Shown piece by piece: positions 9,192 to 18,949 of a DNA stretch of 64,000 bases (positions are counted from its first letter, which is position 1; each line of letters opens with the position of its first letter). The position numbers were made by a program, and so were the translations under genes. Origin of the DNA: Lachnospiraceae bacterium (GTDB taxonomy: Bacteria; Bacillota; Clostridia; Lachnospirales; Lachnospiraceae); NCBI GenBank assembly GCA_015057445.1, contig SVEI01000001.1:124001-188000 (forward strand), given 5' to 3'. The notes below the pieces were generated by a model. That model was not told where the DNA came from. It made no database searches and saw nothing but the letters and a program-made list of their open reading frames with translations.

Positions 9192-9701
9192 CTACATTTC
9201 CTTTCTTAACGCTTTAGCCTTAAGTTTTCTGTTAATATACACATAAATTTTATACACAATAATAGTAAGCAATACAGTTGCTAGCATTTCAGGCAAAATT
9301 ATGCCATAAAAATAAGCCGAAAAATCCAGTTTATTATATAATGCAAAACCAACAACATATACTATAAAATTAAACACAAAATCATCTAACATAATTATGA
9401 TAAGTGGCAGCATAACATCTTCTATCATATAGTTTTTGTGAAAAAATCCATTTACATATCCTATAATCATATATAAAAACATATATGGACCTAATATTTC
9501 CAGAAAGAATAAATCCACTAAAAACCCACTAAAAAAGCCAACCAACATACCTTCTTTACGGCCTCTCATTAGACCAAAGGACATAGTTAGAATAAGCAAT
9601 AAATTAGGACTAATACTGCTTATATCGTGAAATCCAAATATAGTTGTCTGTAAGGAAAAATTAACAATAATTAATATTCCTAATGTTATAACTCTTCTCA
9701 T
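9192..9701 (-). CDS. mreD: Rod-shape determining protein MreD
   Basis: This 169-residue protein has about five hydrophobic segments, beginning with RRVITLGILIIVNFSLQTTIF and including SPNLLLILTMSFGLMRGRKEGMLVGFFSGFLVDLFF, the segment most typical of MreD. MreD is an integral membrane component of the elongasome and acts with MreC and RodA-PBP2. It lies directly between mreC and the PBP2 gene, which is the usual order. AAAGG precedes the ATG. Confidence 0.92.
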   Translation of the reverse strand: MRRVITLGILIIVNFSLQTTIFGFHDISSISPNLLLILTMSFGLMRGRKEGMLVGFFSGFLVDLFFLEILGPYMFLYMIIGYVNGFFHKNYMIEDVMLPLIIIMLDDFVFNFIVYVVGFALYNKLDFSAYFYGIILPEMLATVLLTIIVYKIYVYINRKLKAKALRKEM

Positions 9702-9713
9702 ATTATAATCCTT

Positions 9714-10568
9714 TTAGTTTTCCAATGGATTTTCCTTTTCATCTAATATAATCAAAACTTCGGAAACATTAGTAAAATCTGTAGCAGGAGTTAGTTTTGC
9801 TGTCATAGTAAGGTTATTAGTATCATATGATATCTCAGCAACGTATCCTATAATTATTCCCTGATGATATCTATCTGATATTGGGGAAGTAACTACTTTG
9901 TCTCCTATACTTACCTTTGCATCTTTATCAATATTTTTAACAATAATGTAACCTTCCTGATAAAAGCTTAAATTACCCTCAACAGTACAAAGTGCGTTTG
10001 CAGGCATAACTTTGGCGCTAATGCTGGAATTATCGTCTACGATACCCCTTACCTTAGAATAATCATCATGACATTCTATAACAAGACCTGCAATACCTTC
10101 ACCACATAACACATTCATACCTTCTTTAATACCGTCATCACTACCTTTGTCAATATAAAATACAGAGAAGAATGAAGATGAATCCTTAGCAAATACTCTG
10201 GCTCCTGTTTTCTCATATTCAGGAAAGCTTTCATCTAATTCATACAAAGCTCTCAACTCTTCAAGCTCAGCAAGTTTATTTTGGTAGTTTGTTATCTCAG
10301 CTTTATACATTGCTACCTCTTTTTTAAGAGCCTCATTTTCTTCATTAAGAGCTTGTATTTCCTTAAAATTATCAACTTTAGAGTCAGTCCAAATTCCTAT
10401 TTTATTAATCCCTTGTTGTACCGGAGTTACAAGATTACCTGTAATGTCTTTTACTAATTTCAACTGGTCACCAGCAAAATAAGAAATAAGCAAAAAAACA
10501 ACACAGATAACAGTAAATGCTAATAACAAATATTTAGGACTAATATCTTTTCTTCTATCATATCTCAT
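9714..10568 (-). CDS. mreC: Rod-shape determining protein MreC
   Basis: This 284-residue protein has an N-terminal membrane anchor (about residues 11-29), a coiled coil (LNEENEALKKEVAMYKAEITNYQNKLAELEEL, about 75-105) and the paired beta-barrel domain with YIDKGSDDGIKEGMNVLCGEGIAGLV and SPISDRYHQGIIIGYV. MreC scaffolds RodA-PBP2 outside the membrane. The ATG shares a base with the radC stop codon (TAATG), indicating coupling. No mreB is present in this window. The actin is presumably encoded elsewhere. Confidence 0.95.
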   Translation of the reverse strand: MRYDRRKDISPKYLLLAFTVICVVFLLISYFAGDQLKLVKDITGNLVTPVQQGINKIGIWTDSKVDNFKEIQALNEENEALKKEVAMYKAEITNYQNKLAELEELRALYELDESFPEYEKTGARVFAKDSSSFFSVFYIDKGSDDGIKEGMNVLCGEGIAGLVIECHDDYSKVRGIVDDNSSISAKVMPANALCTVEGNLSFYQEGYIIVKNIDKDAKVSIGDKVVTSPISDRYHQGIIIGYVAEISYDTNNLTMTAKLTPATDFTNVSEVLIILDEKENPLEN

Positions 10569-11251
10569 TAGATAATTCCTCTTTCACGCATACTATAATA
10601 ACTATCATGACCAACAATAATATGATCTGATAAATAAATTCCAATTAAATCTCCAGCATCCTTAACCATCTTAGTTGCTTGTACATCTGCCAGACTTGGC
10701 TCCACATTCCCTGAAGGATGATTATGGACTAAAATTATATTAACACCCTCATACCTTAATGCCTGTACATATATCTCTCTTGGAGATATCAATGACTGAT
10801 TAACGGTTCCTTCAGACAAGAGAAGTTCTTTAATCAACATATGAGCTGTATTAAATATCATTAAATACAATCTTTCTTTATTTAAGTATTTACATTTTTC
10901 CTGATAATAAGCTGCAACTGTGCTGGCATCATAGAAAGATATGTCTTTTTTTAGTTTCTGTTTTGCCATTCTACCTGATATTTCGGCTAGTGCTAAAATC
11001 TGTGTGGCCTTTGTATTACCAATACCATTAATAGCTAACAAATCATCTCTATTTATATAATTCAAACCAACTAGTCCCTTATATAAATAATGATTATTTA
11101 GTATCTTATTAGCTAAATCTATAGAACTTCCATCTTTAGAACCTGTTCTTATGATTGTAGCTAAAAGCTCGGCATCACTAAGAACTTTCACACCATACTC
11201 CATGGCTTTTTCATAAGGTCTCTCGCAATCTGCAATTTCCTTAATTAACAT
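10568..11251 (-). CDS. radC: RadC family JAB/MPN protein
   Basis: This 227-residue protein has an N-terminal helix-hairpin-helix region (LLAINGIGNTKATQILALAEI) and a C-terminal JAB1/MPN metalloprotease-like domain with the zinc motif HNHPSGNVEPSLADV. RadC has no settled biochemical role despite its name. The frame opens at 11266, but that ATG lies just before AAGGAGAT, which is an ideal Shine-Dalgarno for the ATG at 11251, so I use the latter. It precedes mreC with a one-base overlap, the common radC-mreB/C-mreD arrangement of Firmicutes. Confidence 0.95.
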   Translation of the reverse strand: MLIKEIADCERPYEKAMEYGVKVLSDAELLATIIRTGSKDGSSIDLANKILNNHYLYKGLVGLNYINRDDLLAINGIGNTKATQILALAEISGRMAKQKLKKDISFYDASTVAAYYQEKCKYLNKERLYLMIFNTAHMLIKELLLSEGTVNQSLISPREIYVQALRYEGVNIILVHNHPSGNVEPSLADVQATKMVKDAGDLIGIYLSDHIIVGHDSYYSMRERGII

Positions 11252-11285
11252 ATAATCTCCTTCCACCTCTCCAAAGGCATTAAGA

Positions 11286-11546
11286 TTATAATTTTTTGTA
11301 TATTATAATTCCAAGAATAATACCGATAATACTTGCAATATTTATGCTAATTGTAAGACCAAATGTAAGAACTAAAATCCCCAAATCAAGAACCACTGGA
11401 GATGAAAGACCGAAAGTCTGTCCATAATTTAGCCAACTTAAGAAACTAACATTTCTACACAAGTAACCTATAAAACCACCTAAGACAATTCCACTTAATA
11501 ATATTATAAGAAGAGTCCAGTAGTTTTTATTTGCAACTCCTGCCAT
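11286..11546 (-). CDS. DUF4321 small membrane protein
   Basis: This 86-residue protein has two hydrophobic segments: WTLLIILLSGIVLGGFIGYL near residues 10-29, and a long C-terminal one from about 52 to 83. In between is the conserved LSWLNYGQTFGLSSP loop typical of the DUF4321 family, which is found next to radC or maf in Clostridia. The function is unknown. GGAGGG precedes the ATG. It sits 34 nt upstream of radC and is probably co-transcribed with it. Confidence 0.8.
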   Translation of the reverse strand: MAGVANKNYWTLLIILLSGIVLGGFIGYLCRNVSFLSWLNYGQTFGLSSPVVLDLGILVLTFGLTISINIASIIGIILGIIIYKKL

Positions 11547-11600
11547 ATATATTTCCCTCCATCATTATACATCATACAAATAACAAAACATCATATTATT

Positions 11601-12884
11601 TTACCATGTTATAAGTCCTTTTTCTACAATTTTTTGTAGTGACATCATAATTCCAAACTTAGCGTGATGATATGTAAGTCCTCCTTGGAAATATACAGCA
11701 TAAGGTTCCTTCATAGGTGCATCTGCGCTAAGTTCTATAGAAGCACCTGATACAAATGCTCCTGCAGCCATTATTACCTGACTATCATAACCTGGCATAT
11801 CCCATGGAACGGGTGTAACAAAACTATCCACAGGTGCCGCAGCCTGAATACCCTCACAAAAAGCCTGTATAAGCTCCGGTTTTCCAAACTCTACTGCTTG
11901 AATAATATCATGTCTATCCTCAGTTGCATTTGGAACTGTTTTAAAACCAAGCTTTTCATATATATTTGCAGCAAATATTGCGCCTTTAAGAGCTGCTGCT
12001 GTAACGGTTGGTGACATAAATAGTCCCTGTGCAATATTTCTAGTAACACCTAAAGACGCTCCAACCTCTTTACCAAGTCCTGGGCTAGTTAATCTATAAG
12101 CACAATTATCTATGCATTCTTTAGTTCCGCATATATATCCACCTATAGGTGCAAGTCCACCACCCGGATTCTTAATCAATGAACCAACAACCATATCTGC
12201 GCCAACCTCTGAAGGTTCAATTGTCTCTACGAACTCACCATAGCAATTATCAACCATACAAATAACATCAGGTTTAATATCTTTAATAAATTTTATAACT
12301 TCACCTATCTGTTTAACAGAAAGTGTTGGTCTAACATCATAGCCCTTGGATCTTTGAATCTCTATTAATTTAGTTTTTTCATTAATACTCTTTTTAATAT
12401 TATCATAATCAAACTCGCCATTAGGTAAAAGATCAACCTTTTTGAATGTAATTCCGAACTCTGCCAATGACCCTTTAGATTCTCTAACGCCAATTACACC
12501 CTCTAATGTGTCGTAAACTTTACCACAAGGCGATAAAATCTCATCACCTGGTCTTAGATTTCCTCCTAAAGCTATAGCTAATGCATGTGTTCCACAGGTT
12601 ATCTGTTGTCTTACTAATGCAGCTTCTGTTTTAAAAACCTTTGCATAAATATCTTCTAAAACATCTCGCCCTGCATCATTATAACCATATCCTGTGGTAC
12701 CATTCATATGTTCCTCGGCAAATCTACAATCTTGCATTGCCTTAATAACCTTAACCTGATTAAGCTCTGCTATATTATCAACATCTTTAAATCTGCACTC
12801 AAGACTTTTTTCTATTTCACTACAAAAATCATAAACCTTTGGTGAAATACCAAGTTGTGTGTAATATTCTCTTAAATTATCCAT
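11601..12884 (-). CDS. ynbB: YnbB-type PLP enzyme (methionine gamma-lyase family)
   Basis: This 427-residue fold-type I PLP enzyme belongs to the family annotated as methionine gamma-lyase or aluminium-resistance protein in Firmicutes. Visible features are the HMNGTTGYGYNDAGRDVLE substrate region, RQQITCGTHALAIALGGNLRPGDE, the PLP-aspartate in CMVDNCYGEF and the Schiff-base lysine in VGSLIKNPGGG. The true substrate is uncertain. The open frame begins at a TTG at 12902, but AGGAG 7 nt before the ATG at 12884 marks the start. As in Bacillus, it neighbours miaA, whose stop codon overlaps the Shine-Dalgarno. Confidence 0.9.
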   Translation of the reverse strand: MDNLREYYTQLGISPKVYDFCSEIEKSLECRFKDVDNIAELNQVKVIKAMQDCRFAEEHMNGTTGYGYNDAGRDVLEDIYAKVFKTEAALVRQQITCGTHALAIALGGNLRPGDEILSPCGKVYDTLEGVIGVRESKGSLAEFGITFKKVDLLPNGEFDYDNIKKSINEKTKLIEIQRSKGYDVRPTLSVKQIGEVIKFIKDIKPDVICMVDNCYGEFVETIEPSEVGADMVVGSLIKNPGGGLAPIGGYICGTKECIDNCAYRLTSPGLGKEVGASLGVTRNIAQGLFMSPTVTAAALKGAIFAANIYEKLGFKTVPNATEDRHDIIQAVEFGKPELIQAFCEGIQAAAPVDSFVTPVPWDMPGYDSQVIMAAGAFVSGASIELSADAPMKEPYAVYFQGGLTYHHAKFGIMMSLQKIVEKGLITW

Positions 12885-12894
12885 AGAAATGCTC

Positions 12895-13851
12895 CTAATC
12901 AATTATATTTCTAATCTTAAGTTCACTCATTATAAACTCAAGTTGTGAATTCTCTGTGTTTAATAAATCCTTATCTACCCAAGTAACATCCTTTTCCCTT
13001 TTAAACCATGTTAACTGACGCTTAGCAAAGTGTCTAGTATCTCTCTTTAGTATATAAACAGCTTCTTCTAAGGATATCTCACCATCTAGATATCGAAGAA
13101 TTTCTTTATATCCTAGACCTTGCATTGAAACCAAATCTTTACTAAGTCCTAGCTCATTCTTAAGAAACTTAACCTCTTGAAGTAGCCCTTGTTCTAGCAT
13201 AATATCAACACGTTTATCAATTCTATCATACAAAACCTTTCTATCTATATTTAGTACAAAATACGCAAAATTATAGGGAGAAGATTTTGCTGATTCTACT
13301 TTATTATGCTCCGATATAAGTTGTCCCGTTTGATGATAAAACTCTAGGGCACGAATAACCCTCTTAACATTATTTGCATGTATAGCATCAGCAGAAACTG
13401 GGTCTATCTCTCTTAACATATTATGTAAGTACTCTGCCCCTTTACATTTTGACAACGCTTCAAGTTCGTTCCTATATCCATCATCTTCATTCTCAGTAAA
13501 ATCAACATCATAAAGCACTGATTGAATATAAAAACCTGTCCCTCCAGTTATAATTGGAAGTTTACCTCTGCTATAGATATCAGCTATAGCCTCATCAGCC
13601 ATAGCTTTAAATGTTGCAATATTAAAAGATTCTTTAGGATCAAGTACATCAATTAAATGATGTCTAACACCATCCATCTCTTCTGAAGTAATCTTGGCCG
13701 ATCCAATATCTAAATGTCTATACACCTGTATAGAGTCAGCAGAAATAACTTCACCATTTACTAATTTTGCAAGCTTTATAGAAAGATCAGTTTTACCAAC
13801 AGCTGTTGGTCCAGTAAGTATTATTAAATTTTTATTTAATTGATTAACCAT
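12895..13851 (-). CDS. miaA: tRNA dimethylallyltransferase MiaA
   Basis: This 318-residue enzyme transfers a dimethylallyl group to N6 of A37 in tRNAs that read UNN codons. The P-loop GPTAVGKTDLS, the ADSIQVYRHLDIGSAK motif, GGTGFYIQSVLYD and the C-terminal TRHFAKRQLTWFKRE are all family-diagnostic. The product is the substrate of MiaB, encoded at 20609-22057. The Shine-Dalgarno is weak (GGTATAAATT before ATG). About 130 nt separate it from mutL upstream. Confidence 0.97.
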   Translation of the reverse strand: MVNQLNKNLIILTGPTAVGKTDLSIKLAKLVNGEVISADSIQVYRHLDIGSAKITSEEMDGVRHHLIDVLDPKESFNIATFKAMADEAIADIYSRGKLPIITGGTGFYIQSVLYDVDFTENEDDGYRNELEALSKCKGAEYLHNMLREIDPVSADAIHANNVKRVIRALEFYHQTGQLISEHNKVESAKSSPYNFAYFVLNIDRKVLYDRIDKRVDIMLEQGLLQEVKFLKNELGLSKDLVSMQGLGYKEILRYLDGEISLEEAVYILKRDTRHFAKRQLTWFKREKDVTWVDKDLLNTENSQLEFIMSELKIRNIID

Positions 13852-13978
13852 AATTTATACCTTTATAGTTTTGTTTACATAATAATATTATAGTAACCCA
13901 TCACTTTATTATCACAGGCAAATATTAAACAAAAACAACCTGTGATTTACATAACATTATTACCGTATACCATTTTTG

Positions 13979-16231
13979 TTATAATACTCTTTTAAACTTT
14001 TTTTCCAATTCTCTTTCACTCATAGATATAATGGTAGGTCTACCATGTGGACAAGTATACGGGTTTTCAAGTTTAAGTAGCTGTTCAATTAATGCATCTG
14101 CTTCTGCAAAAGTGATTTTCATATTACCTTTAATTGCTGCTTTACAAGCCATAGTGGATAATTTTTTTACAAACACTTCATTAGACATATATCCAGCATT
14201 ATCTATAAGAGAACTTACAAACTCTAAAAACATTTCTCTACCATGTAATCCATATAGATTTGTTGGTACAGCATTAATTTTAAACTCATTACCGCCAAAC
14301 TCAACAATGTCATATCCAAACTTCATAAAAAGGTCATAGTTATTAAGTATTGCTTCTCTTTCAGCATAAGAAACTGTAACTACCATAGGTGGCATAAGTT
14401 GTTGCGAGAATATTTCTTTACCATCCAGCTGAGACATTAATTCTTCGTATTTAACCTTCTCATGAGCTGCATGTTGATCCATTATATACAAATTATTCTC
14501 ATACTCTATAAGCCAATAAGTACCAAAAACCTGACCTATTAATCTGTGTTTTTTTCTAGCTGATTCAGATAAGAATTTTTCATCAAAAATAGTTGCCTGA
14601 GTACCATATACCTCTTTTTCTTCTACGTTAATCTGAAGTTTTACACCATCTACTTCTGTATTAATTGTAGGCATATATGATACGCCGTCATCTTTAAGAA
14701 GTTTTGATATATCTGCACCTCTATAATCATTATCATCAGCAGTTTTCTCTTCTGTTTTAGCATATGGTGATGAAGCATATTTATATCCAGCTTCCTTGAT
14801 CACCATAGTCTGTTGATTATTTAATGACTTTTCACTACATACAGAGTGTTCTTTTTTAACTACATTGTCAGGTATAATATTATTATCTCTTTTCTGTACA
14901 TTATCAGATATTGTAATATTTTCTTTCCTCTGTGCAATATCAGATACTATATTATTTTTTCTATTATCAGAATCACTATTTTGGTCAATTTGCTTCTTTA
15001 ATTCAGCTTCCTGCTTTTTCATCTGCTCTAATATACTATAAGATGCAGAATAACCATTAACCTTACTATTACTTGCCGGATTTAATGCATTGTTGGTACT
15101 AGTTATAGATGTTTTTTTCAACATAGTATCCGAATTATTATCCGAATTAGTAGAATTAATAACCCTTCTTGTCTCATATGGTTCCGCAGGTCTTTCGATA
15201 TTTTTAATAACATTTGTCTGATTAGTATATTCTGCTTTAGGTATAAGCTCCTTGAAAGATAAGGCTTCTCTTACAGCTTTTGTCACAGCCTCAAACAAAG
15301 CTCTCTCATTATCATATTTAAATTCCATCTTTGTAGGATGAACATTTACATCACATTTATCTAATGGTAATTCAATAAAAAGTGCAGTAAAAGGGAATTT
15401 ATGCTGCATTACAAAGGTTTTATAACCCTCTTCTATTGCTCTATTAACAATATTACTCTTTATATAACGCTTATTGATAAAATAATTTTCTAAACCTCTA
15501 TTTCCTCTAGAAATAAAAGGTTTACCTATATAACCTTTTATCTTAATATCTGATTGTTCATAATCAACTTCAATAATATTAGAGGTTATATCTCTTCCAA
15601 ACAATTGATATAAAACATCTTTTAATTTACCATTTCCGGCAGTATCAAGTTTTGTTTGCCCATTTATAATAAGCTTAAAACCAATCTCTGGATGAGATAA
15701 GGCAATTCTTAATACCAAATCATTAATATAAGAACCTTCTGTCATAGGTGTTTTTAGAAATTTTTTACGTGCCGGAGTATTAAAGAATAAATTTCTTACA
15801 ACAATGGTTGTACCTTCTGGTACACCAACTTCCTTATATTCTATCTCCTCTCCACCATGAATAACATACTTTACTCCAACCAAATCGGAGGCAGTCTTAG
15901 TTATCATCTCTGTTTGAGAAACAGCTGCAATAGTGGACAACGCTTCACCCCTAAAGCCTAAGGACTCTATACTCTCCAAATCAGAGGCATCATCTATTTT
16001 ACTTGTTGCATGTCTCATATACGCTGTTTTTACCTGTTCTTTAGGTATTCCATCACCATTATCAGTAACTCTAATAAAGGATATACCACCTTCTTTAATC
16101 TCAACTGTTATTGATGTAGCATTAGCATCTATTGAATTTTCGAGAAGCTCTTTTACTACAGATGATGGTCTTTCTATAACCTCACCTGCCGCAATTTTAT
16201 CTATAGTTGTTTTATCCAGTAATTTAATCAT
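13979..16231 (-). CDS. mutL: DNA mismatch repair protein MutL (endonuclease type)
   Basis: This 750-residue protein has the GHKL ATPase motifs ELLENSIDA, DNGDGI and GFRGEALSTIAAV at the N-terminus, and a poorly conserved linker of about 200 residues. The C-terminal dimerisation domain carries the metal-binding endonuclease motif DQHAAHEKVKYEE starting at residue 585. ACKAAIK and CPHGRPT complete the nuclease site. It therefore nicks DNA itself, as expected in an organism without MutH. It follows mutS by 67 nt. AAAGGATG precedes the ATG. Confidence 0.97.
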   Translation of the reverse strand: MIKLLDKTTIDKIAAGEVIERPSSVVKELLENSIDANATSITVEIKEGGISFIRVTDNGDGIPKEQVKTAYMRHATSKIDDASDLESIESLGFRGEALSTIAAVSQTEMITKTASDLVGVKYVIHGGEEIEYKEVGVPEGTTIVVRNLFFNTPARKKFLKTPMTEGSYINDLVLRIALSHPEIGFKLIINGQTKLDTAGNGKLKDVLYQLFGRDITSNIIEVDYEQSDIKIKGYIGKPFISRGNRGLENYFINKRYIKSNIVNRAIEEGYKTFVMQHKFPFTALFIELPLDKCDVNVHPTKMEFKYDNERALFEAVTKAVREALSFKELIPKAEYTNQTNVIKNIERPAEPYETRRVINSTNSDNNSDTMLKKTSITSTNNALNPASNSKVNGYSASYSILEQMKKQEAELKKQIDQNSDSDNRKNNIVSDIAQRKENITISDNVQKRDNNIIPDNVVKKEHSVCSEKSLNNQQTMVIKEAGYKYASSPYAKTEEKTADDNDYRGADISKLLKDDGVSYMPTINTEVDGVKLQINVEEKEVYGTQATIFDEKFLSESARKKHRLIGQVFGTYWLIEYENNLYIMDQHAAHEKVKYEELMSQLDGKEIFSQQLMPPMVVTVSYAEREAILNNYDLFMKFGYDIVEFGGNEFKINAVPTNLYGLHGREMFLEFVSSLIDNAGYMSNEVFVKKLSTMACKAAIKGNMKITFAEADALIEQLLKLENPYTCPHGRPTIISMSERELEKKFKRVL

Positions 16232-16298
16232 TTAATCATCCTTTATTTATAATCAAAAGTCTATAATAAATAGTTTATTATCTCGAACACTATTATTT

Positions 16299-18920
16299 CT
16301 ATCCTTTTAATCTTCCTTGAAGTTCCTGTAGATATAGCATAGCTTTCATAGGTGTCATATTATCTAAATCCATTGTTTTAAGTTCATTTGCAATTTCCAT
16401 TTCAACAGGCGACGAAAATAGTGAAAACTGTTCAAAATCATTGTTTTTCTTAGTCTTTAATTCCTTTGTCTCTATGGTTTTTGCTTTATTTGCAATATCA
16501 GATTCTACAAGCTGAGCACATATCTCATCTGCTCTTTTTAATACCACCTCAGGAACTCCTGCAAGTCTTGCAACCTGAATACCATAACTTCTATCCGCCC
16601 CACCCTTAATAATCTTACGGAGGAATACAATATTATCTCCATCTTCCTTTATAGCAATGCAGTAATTATTTACTGCAGAAAGCTTACCTTCTAGTTCTGT
16701 AAGCTCATGATAATGTGTAGCAAAAAGAGTCTTTGCTCCTAAAACGTCCTTATTTGCAATATATTCCACAACTGCCCATGCTATACTAAGGCCATCAAAT
16801 GTGGATGTACCTCTACCTATCTCATCTAATATAAGCAAGCTATTTGCCGTTGCATTACGAAGTATATTAGCAACCTCAGTCATCTCTATCATAAATGTAG
16901 ATTGTCCAGATGCTAGGTCGTCAGAAGCACCTACTCTGGTGAATATTCTATCGCAAATACCTATATTTGCATATTCTGCAGGAACAAAGGAACCTATCTG
17001 AGCCATAAGTGTAATTAAAGCTGTCTGGCGCATATATGTAGATTTTCCTGCCATATTTGGACCTGTTATAATTGAGATTCTACTTTCTAAATTATTAAGA
17101 TATGTATCATTTGACACAAAGGAATTGGCATCTAACATTTTTTCTACAACAGGATGTCTACCGTTCTTTATATCTATAATACCATCCTCATTAATAACAG
17201 GACGAACATAATTATTCTTCTCTGCCACTGTTGAAAGGGAGGCCAAAGCATCAAGCTCAGCAATATAATGAGCCATCTTCTGTACTCTAACTAGAGCATC
17301 TCCAATAGTATCTCTAAGAGCAACATAAGTTTCATACTCTAAAGCATAAAGCTTGTCTTCAGCGCCAAGAATTGTATTTGAAAGCTCATCTAACTTATCA
17401 GTAGTATATCTTTCTGCATTTGCCAAAGTCTGCTTCCTAATAAAATAATCTGGAACCATACTTTTAAAGGAATTAGTAACCTCAAAATAGTAACCAAATA
17501 CCTTATTAAACTTAATTCTAAGATTTTTAATTCCTGTTGCTTCCTTTTCTGCATTTTCAAGGTCTGCAAGCCAATTCTTGCACTCAGTCTTTGCAAGCTT
17601 TAACTTATCAATATCCTCAAGATATCCAGGTTTAAATATACCACCTTCTTTAATAGTTATTGGTGGTTCTTCTTCTATAGACGCATCTAATAAATCAAAC
17701 AAATCCGTTAGTTCATCAAAATCATCATATATCTTCCTAAATCTGTCTGCATCTATCTCTGTAAGTAAATTTTTTATTGCAGGCAAATACCTAATTGAAT
17801 TCTTAAAGCTTAGCATATCTCTTGGATTAGCTGTCTTTAAAGATATTCTGGTCATCAGACGTTCTAAATCATAGATTGAATTCAGATACTCTCTAAGTTC
17901 TTCTCTAGTAATCATTGAATTTCCCATAGCTTCTATAGAGTCAAGTCTATCTTCTATCATATTCTTGTCTAATAGGGGTTGTTCAATATACTCACGTAGT
18001 TTTCTAGCTCCCATAGCTGTCTTAGTTTTATCTAAAACCCACAAAAGAGAACCTTTCTTCTGCTTATCTCGCAAAGTTTCTGTAAGTTCTAGATTTCTTC
18101 TTGTAGAAGAGTCAATAATCATATACGAGTCAACGGCATATTGCTCTATATGACTAATATGCTTCAAAGAATTCATCTGAGTATCATATAAATATTGAAG
18201 CATAGCTCCAGAAGCAACCACACTTTCAGGAAAGTCTCTTAATCCTAATACTTCAATACTAGATATATTAAAATGTCTCTTGAGAAGTATCTCGCAACTA
18301 TCATTATTAAAATAATGAGTAGGAGCTTCAGTTGTTGATATCTTAAGCTTATCAACAGTTAAGCTAATATCTATTCCGGAACTAACAAATGTATCCTGAT
18401 ATATAATCTCAGAAGGTTGATATTTGTTAATCTCATCAATTACCTTATCAGCAGAATTAACATGACAGGTCTTGAATATACCTGTACTTATATCTGCAAC
18501 TGCAATTCCATATTTAAAATTATAATAGGAAATACTCATAAGATAATTGTTCTTCGTTTCATCTAGTATTTCCGAAGACATATTGGTTCCAGGCGTTACA
18601 ATTCTAACAACCTCTCGTTTAACTAATCCTTTTGCTTGCTTAGGATCCTCAACCTGTTCACCAATAGCTACCTTATATCCCTTCTCAATAAGTCTATTAA
18701 TATAAGTATCTGCAGCATGGAAAGGAACACCACACATTGGTGCTCTCTCCTCAAGACCGCACTCTTTACCAGTTAATGTGATTTCTAGTTCCTTTGAAGC
18801 AAGTAATGCATCTTCAAAAAACATCTCATAGAAATCACCTAATCTATAGAATAATATGCAATCCTTATACTGTTCTTTAGTTGCTACGTACTGCTCCATC
18901 ATAGGAGATAACTTTCCCAT
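16299..18920 (-). CDS. mutS: DNA mismatch recognition protein MutS
   Basis: This 873-residue MutS1 protein starts SPMMEQYVATKEQYKDCILFYRLGDFYEMFFEDA, the mismatch-binding domain with the F-x-E motif. The ATPase domain has Walker A GPNMAGKST, the STFMIEMTEVANILRNAT signature, Walker B LLILDEIGRGTSTFDG and ATHYHEL. The end resembles the MutL/beta-clamp interacting tail, with QFSLFSS. GAGGTGA precedes the ATG. It is first of the mutS-mutL pair on the minus strand. Confidence 0.98.
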   Translation of the reverse strand: MGKLSPMMEQYVATKEQYKDCILFYRLGDFYEMFFEDALLASKELEITLTGKECGLEERAPMCGVPFHAADTYINRLIEKGYKVAIGEQVEDPKQAKGLVKREVVRIVTPGTNMSSEILDETKNNYLMSISYYNFKYGIAVADISTGIFKTCHVNSADKVIDEINKYQPSEIIYQDTFVSSGIDISLTVDKLKISTTEAPTHYFNNDSCEILLKRHFNISSIEVLGLRDFPESVVASGAMLQYLYDTQMNSLKHISHIEQYAVDSYMIIDSSTRRNLELTETLRDKQKKGSLLWVLDKTKTAMGARKLREYIEQPLLDKNMIEDRLDSIEAMGNSMITREELREYLNSIYDLERLMTRISLKTANPRDMLSFKNSIRYLPAIKNLLTEIDADRFRKIYDDFDELTDLFDLLDASIEEEPPITIKEGGIFKPGYLEDIDKLKLAKTECKNWLADLENAEKEATGIKNLRIKFNKVFGYYFEVTNSFKSMVPDYFIRKQTLANAERYTTDKLDELSNTILGAEDKLYALEYETYVALRDTIGDALVRVQKMAHYIAELDALASLSTVAEKNNYVRPVINEDGIIDIKNGRHPVVEKMLDANSFVSNDTYLNNLESRISIITGPNMAGKSTYMRQTALITLMAQIGSFVPAEYANIGICDRIFTRVGASDDLASGQSTFMIEMTEVANILRNATANSLLILDEIGRGTSTFDGLSIAWAVVEYIANKDVLGAKTLFATHYHELTELEGKLSAVNNYCIAIKEDGDNIVFLRKIIKGGADRSYGIQVARLAGVPEVVLKRADEICAQLVESDIANKAKTIETKELKTKKNNDFEQFSLFSSPVEMEIANELKTMDLDNMTPMKAMLYLQELQGRLKG

Positions 18921-18949
18921 TTTTCACCTCAACGTATGTAAAATCTAAA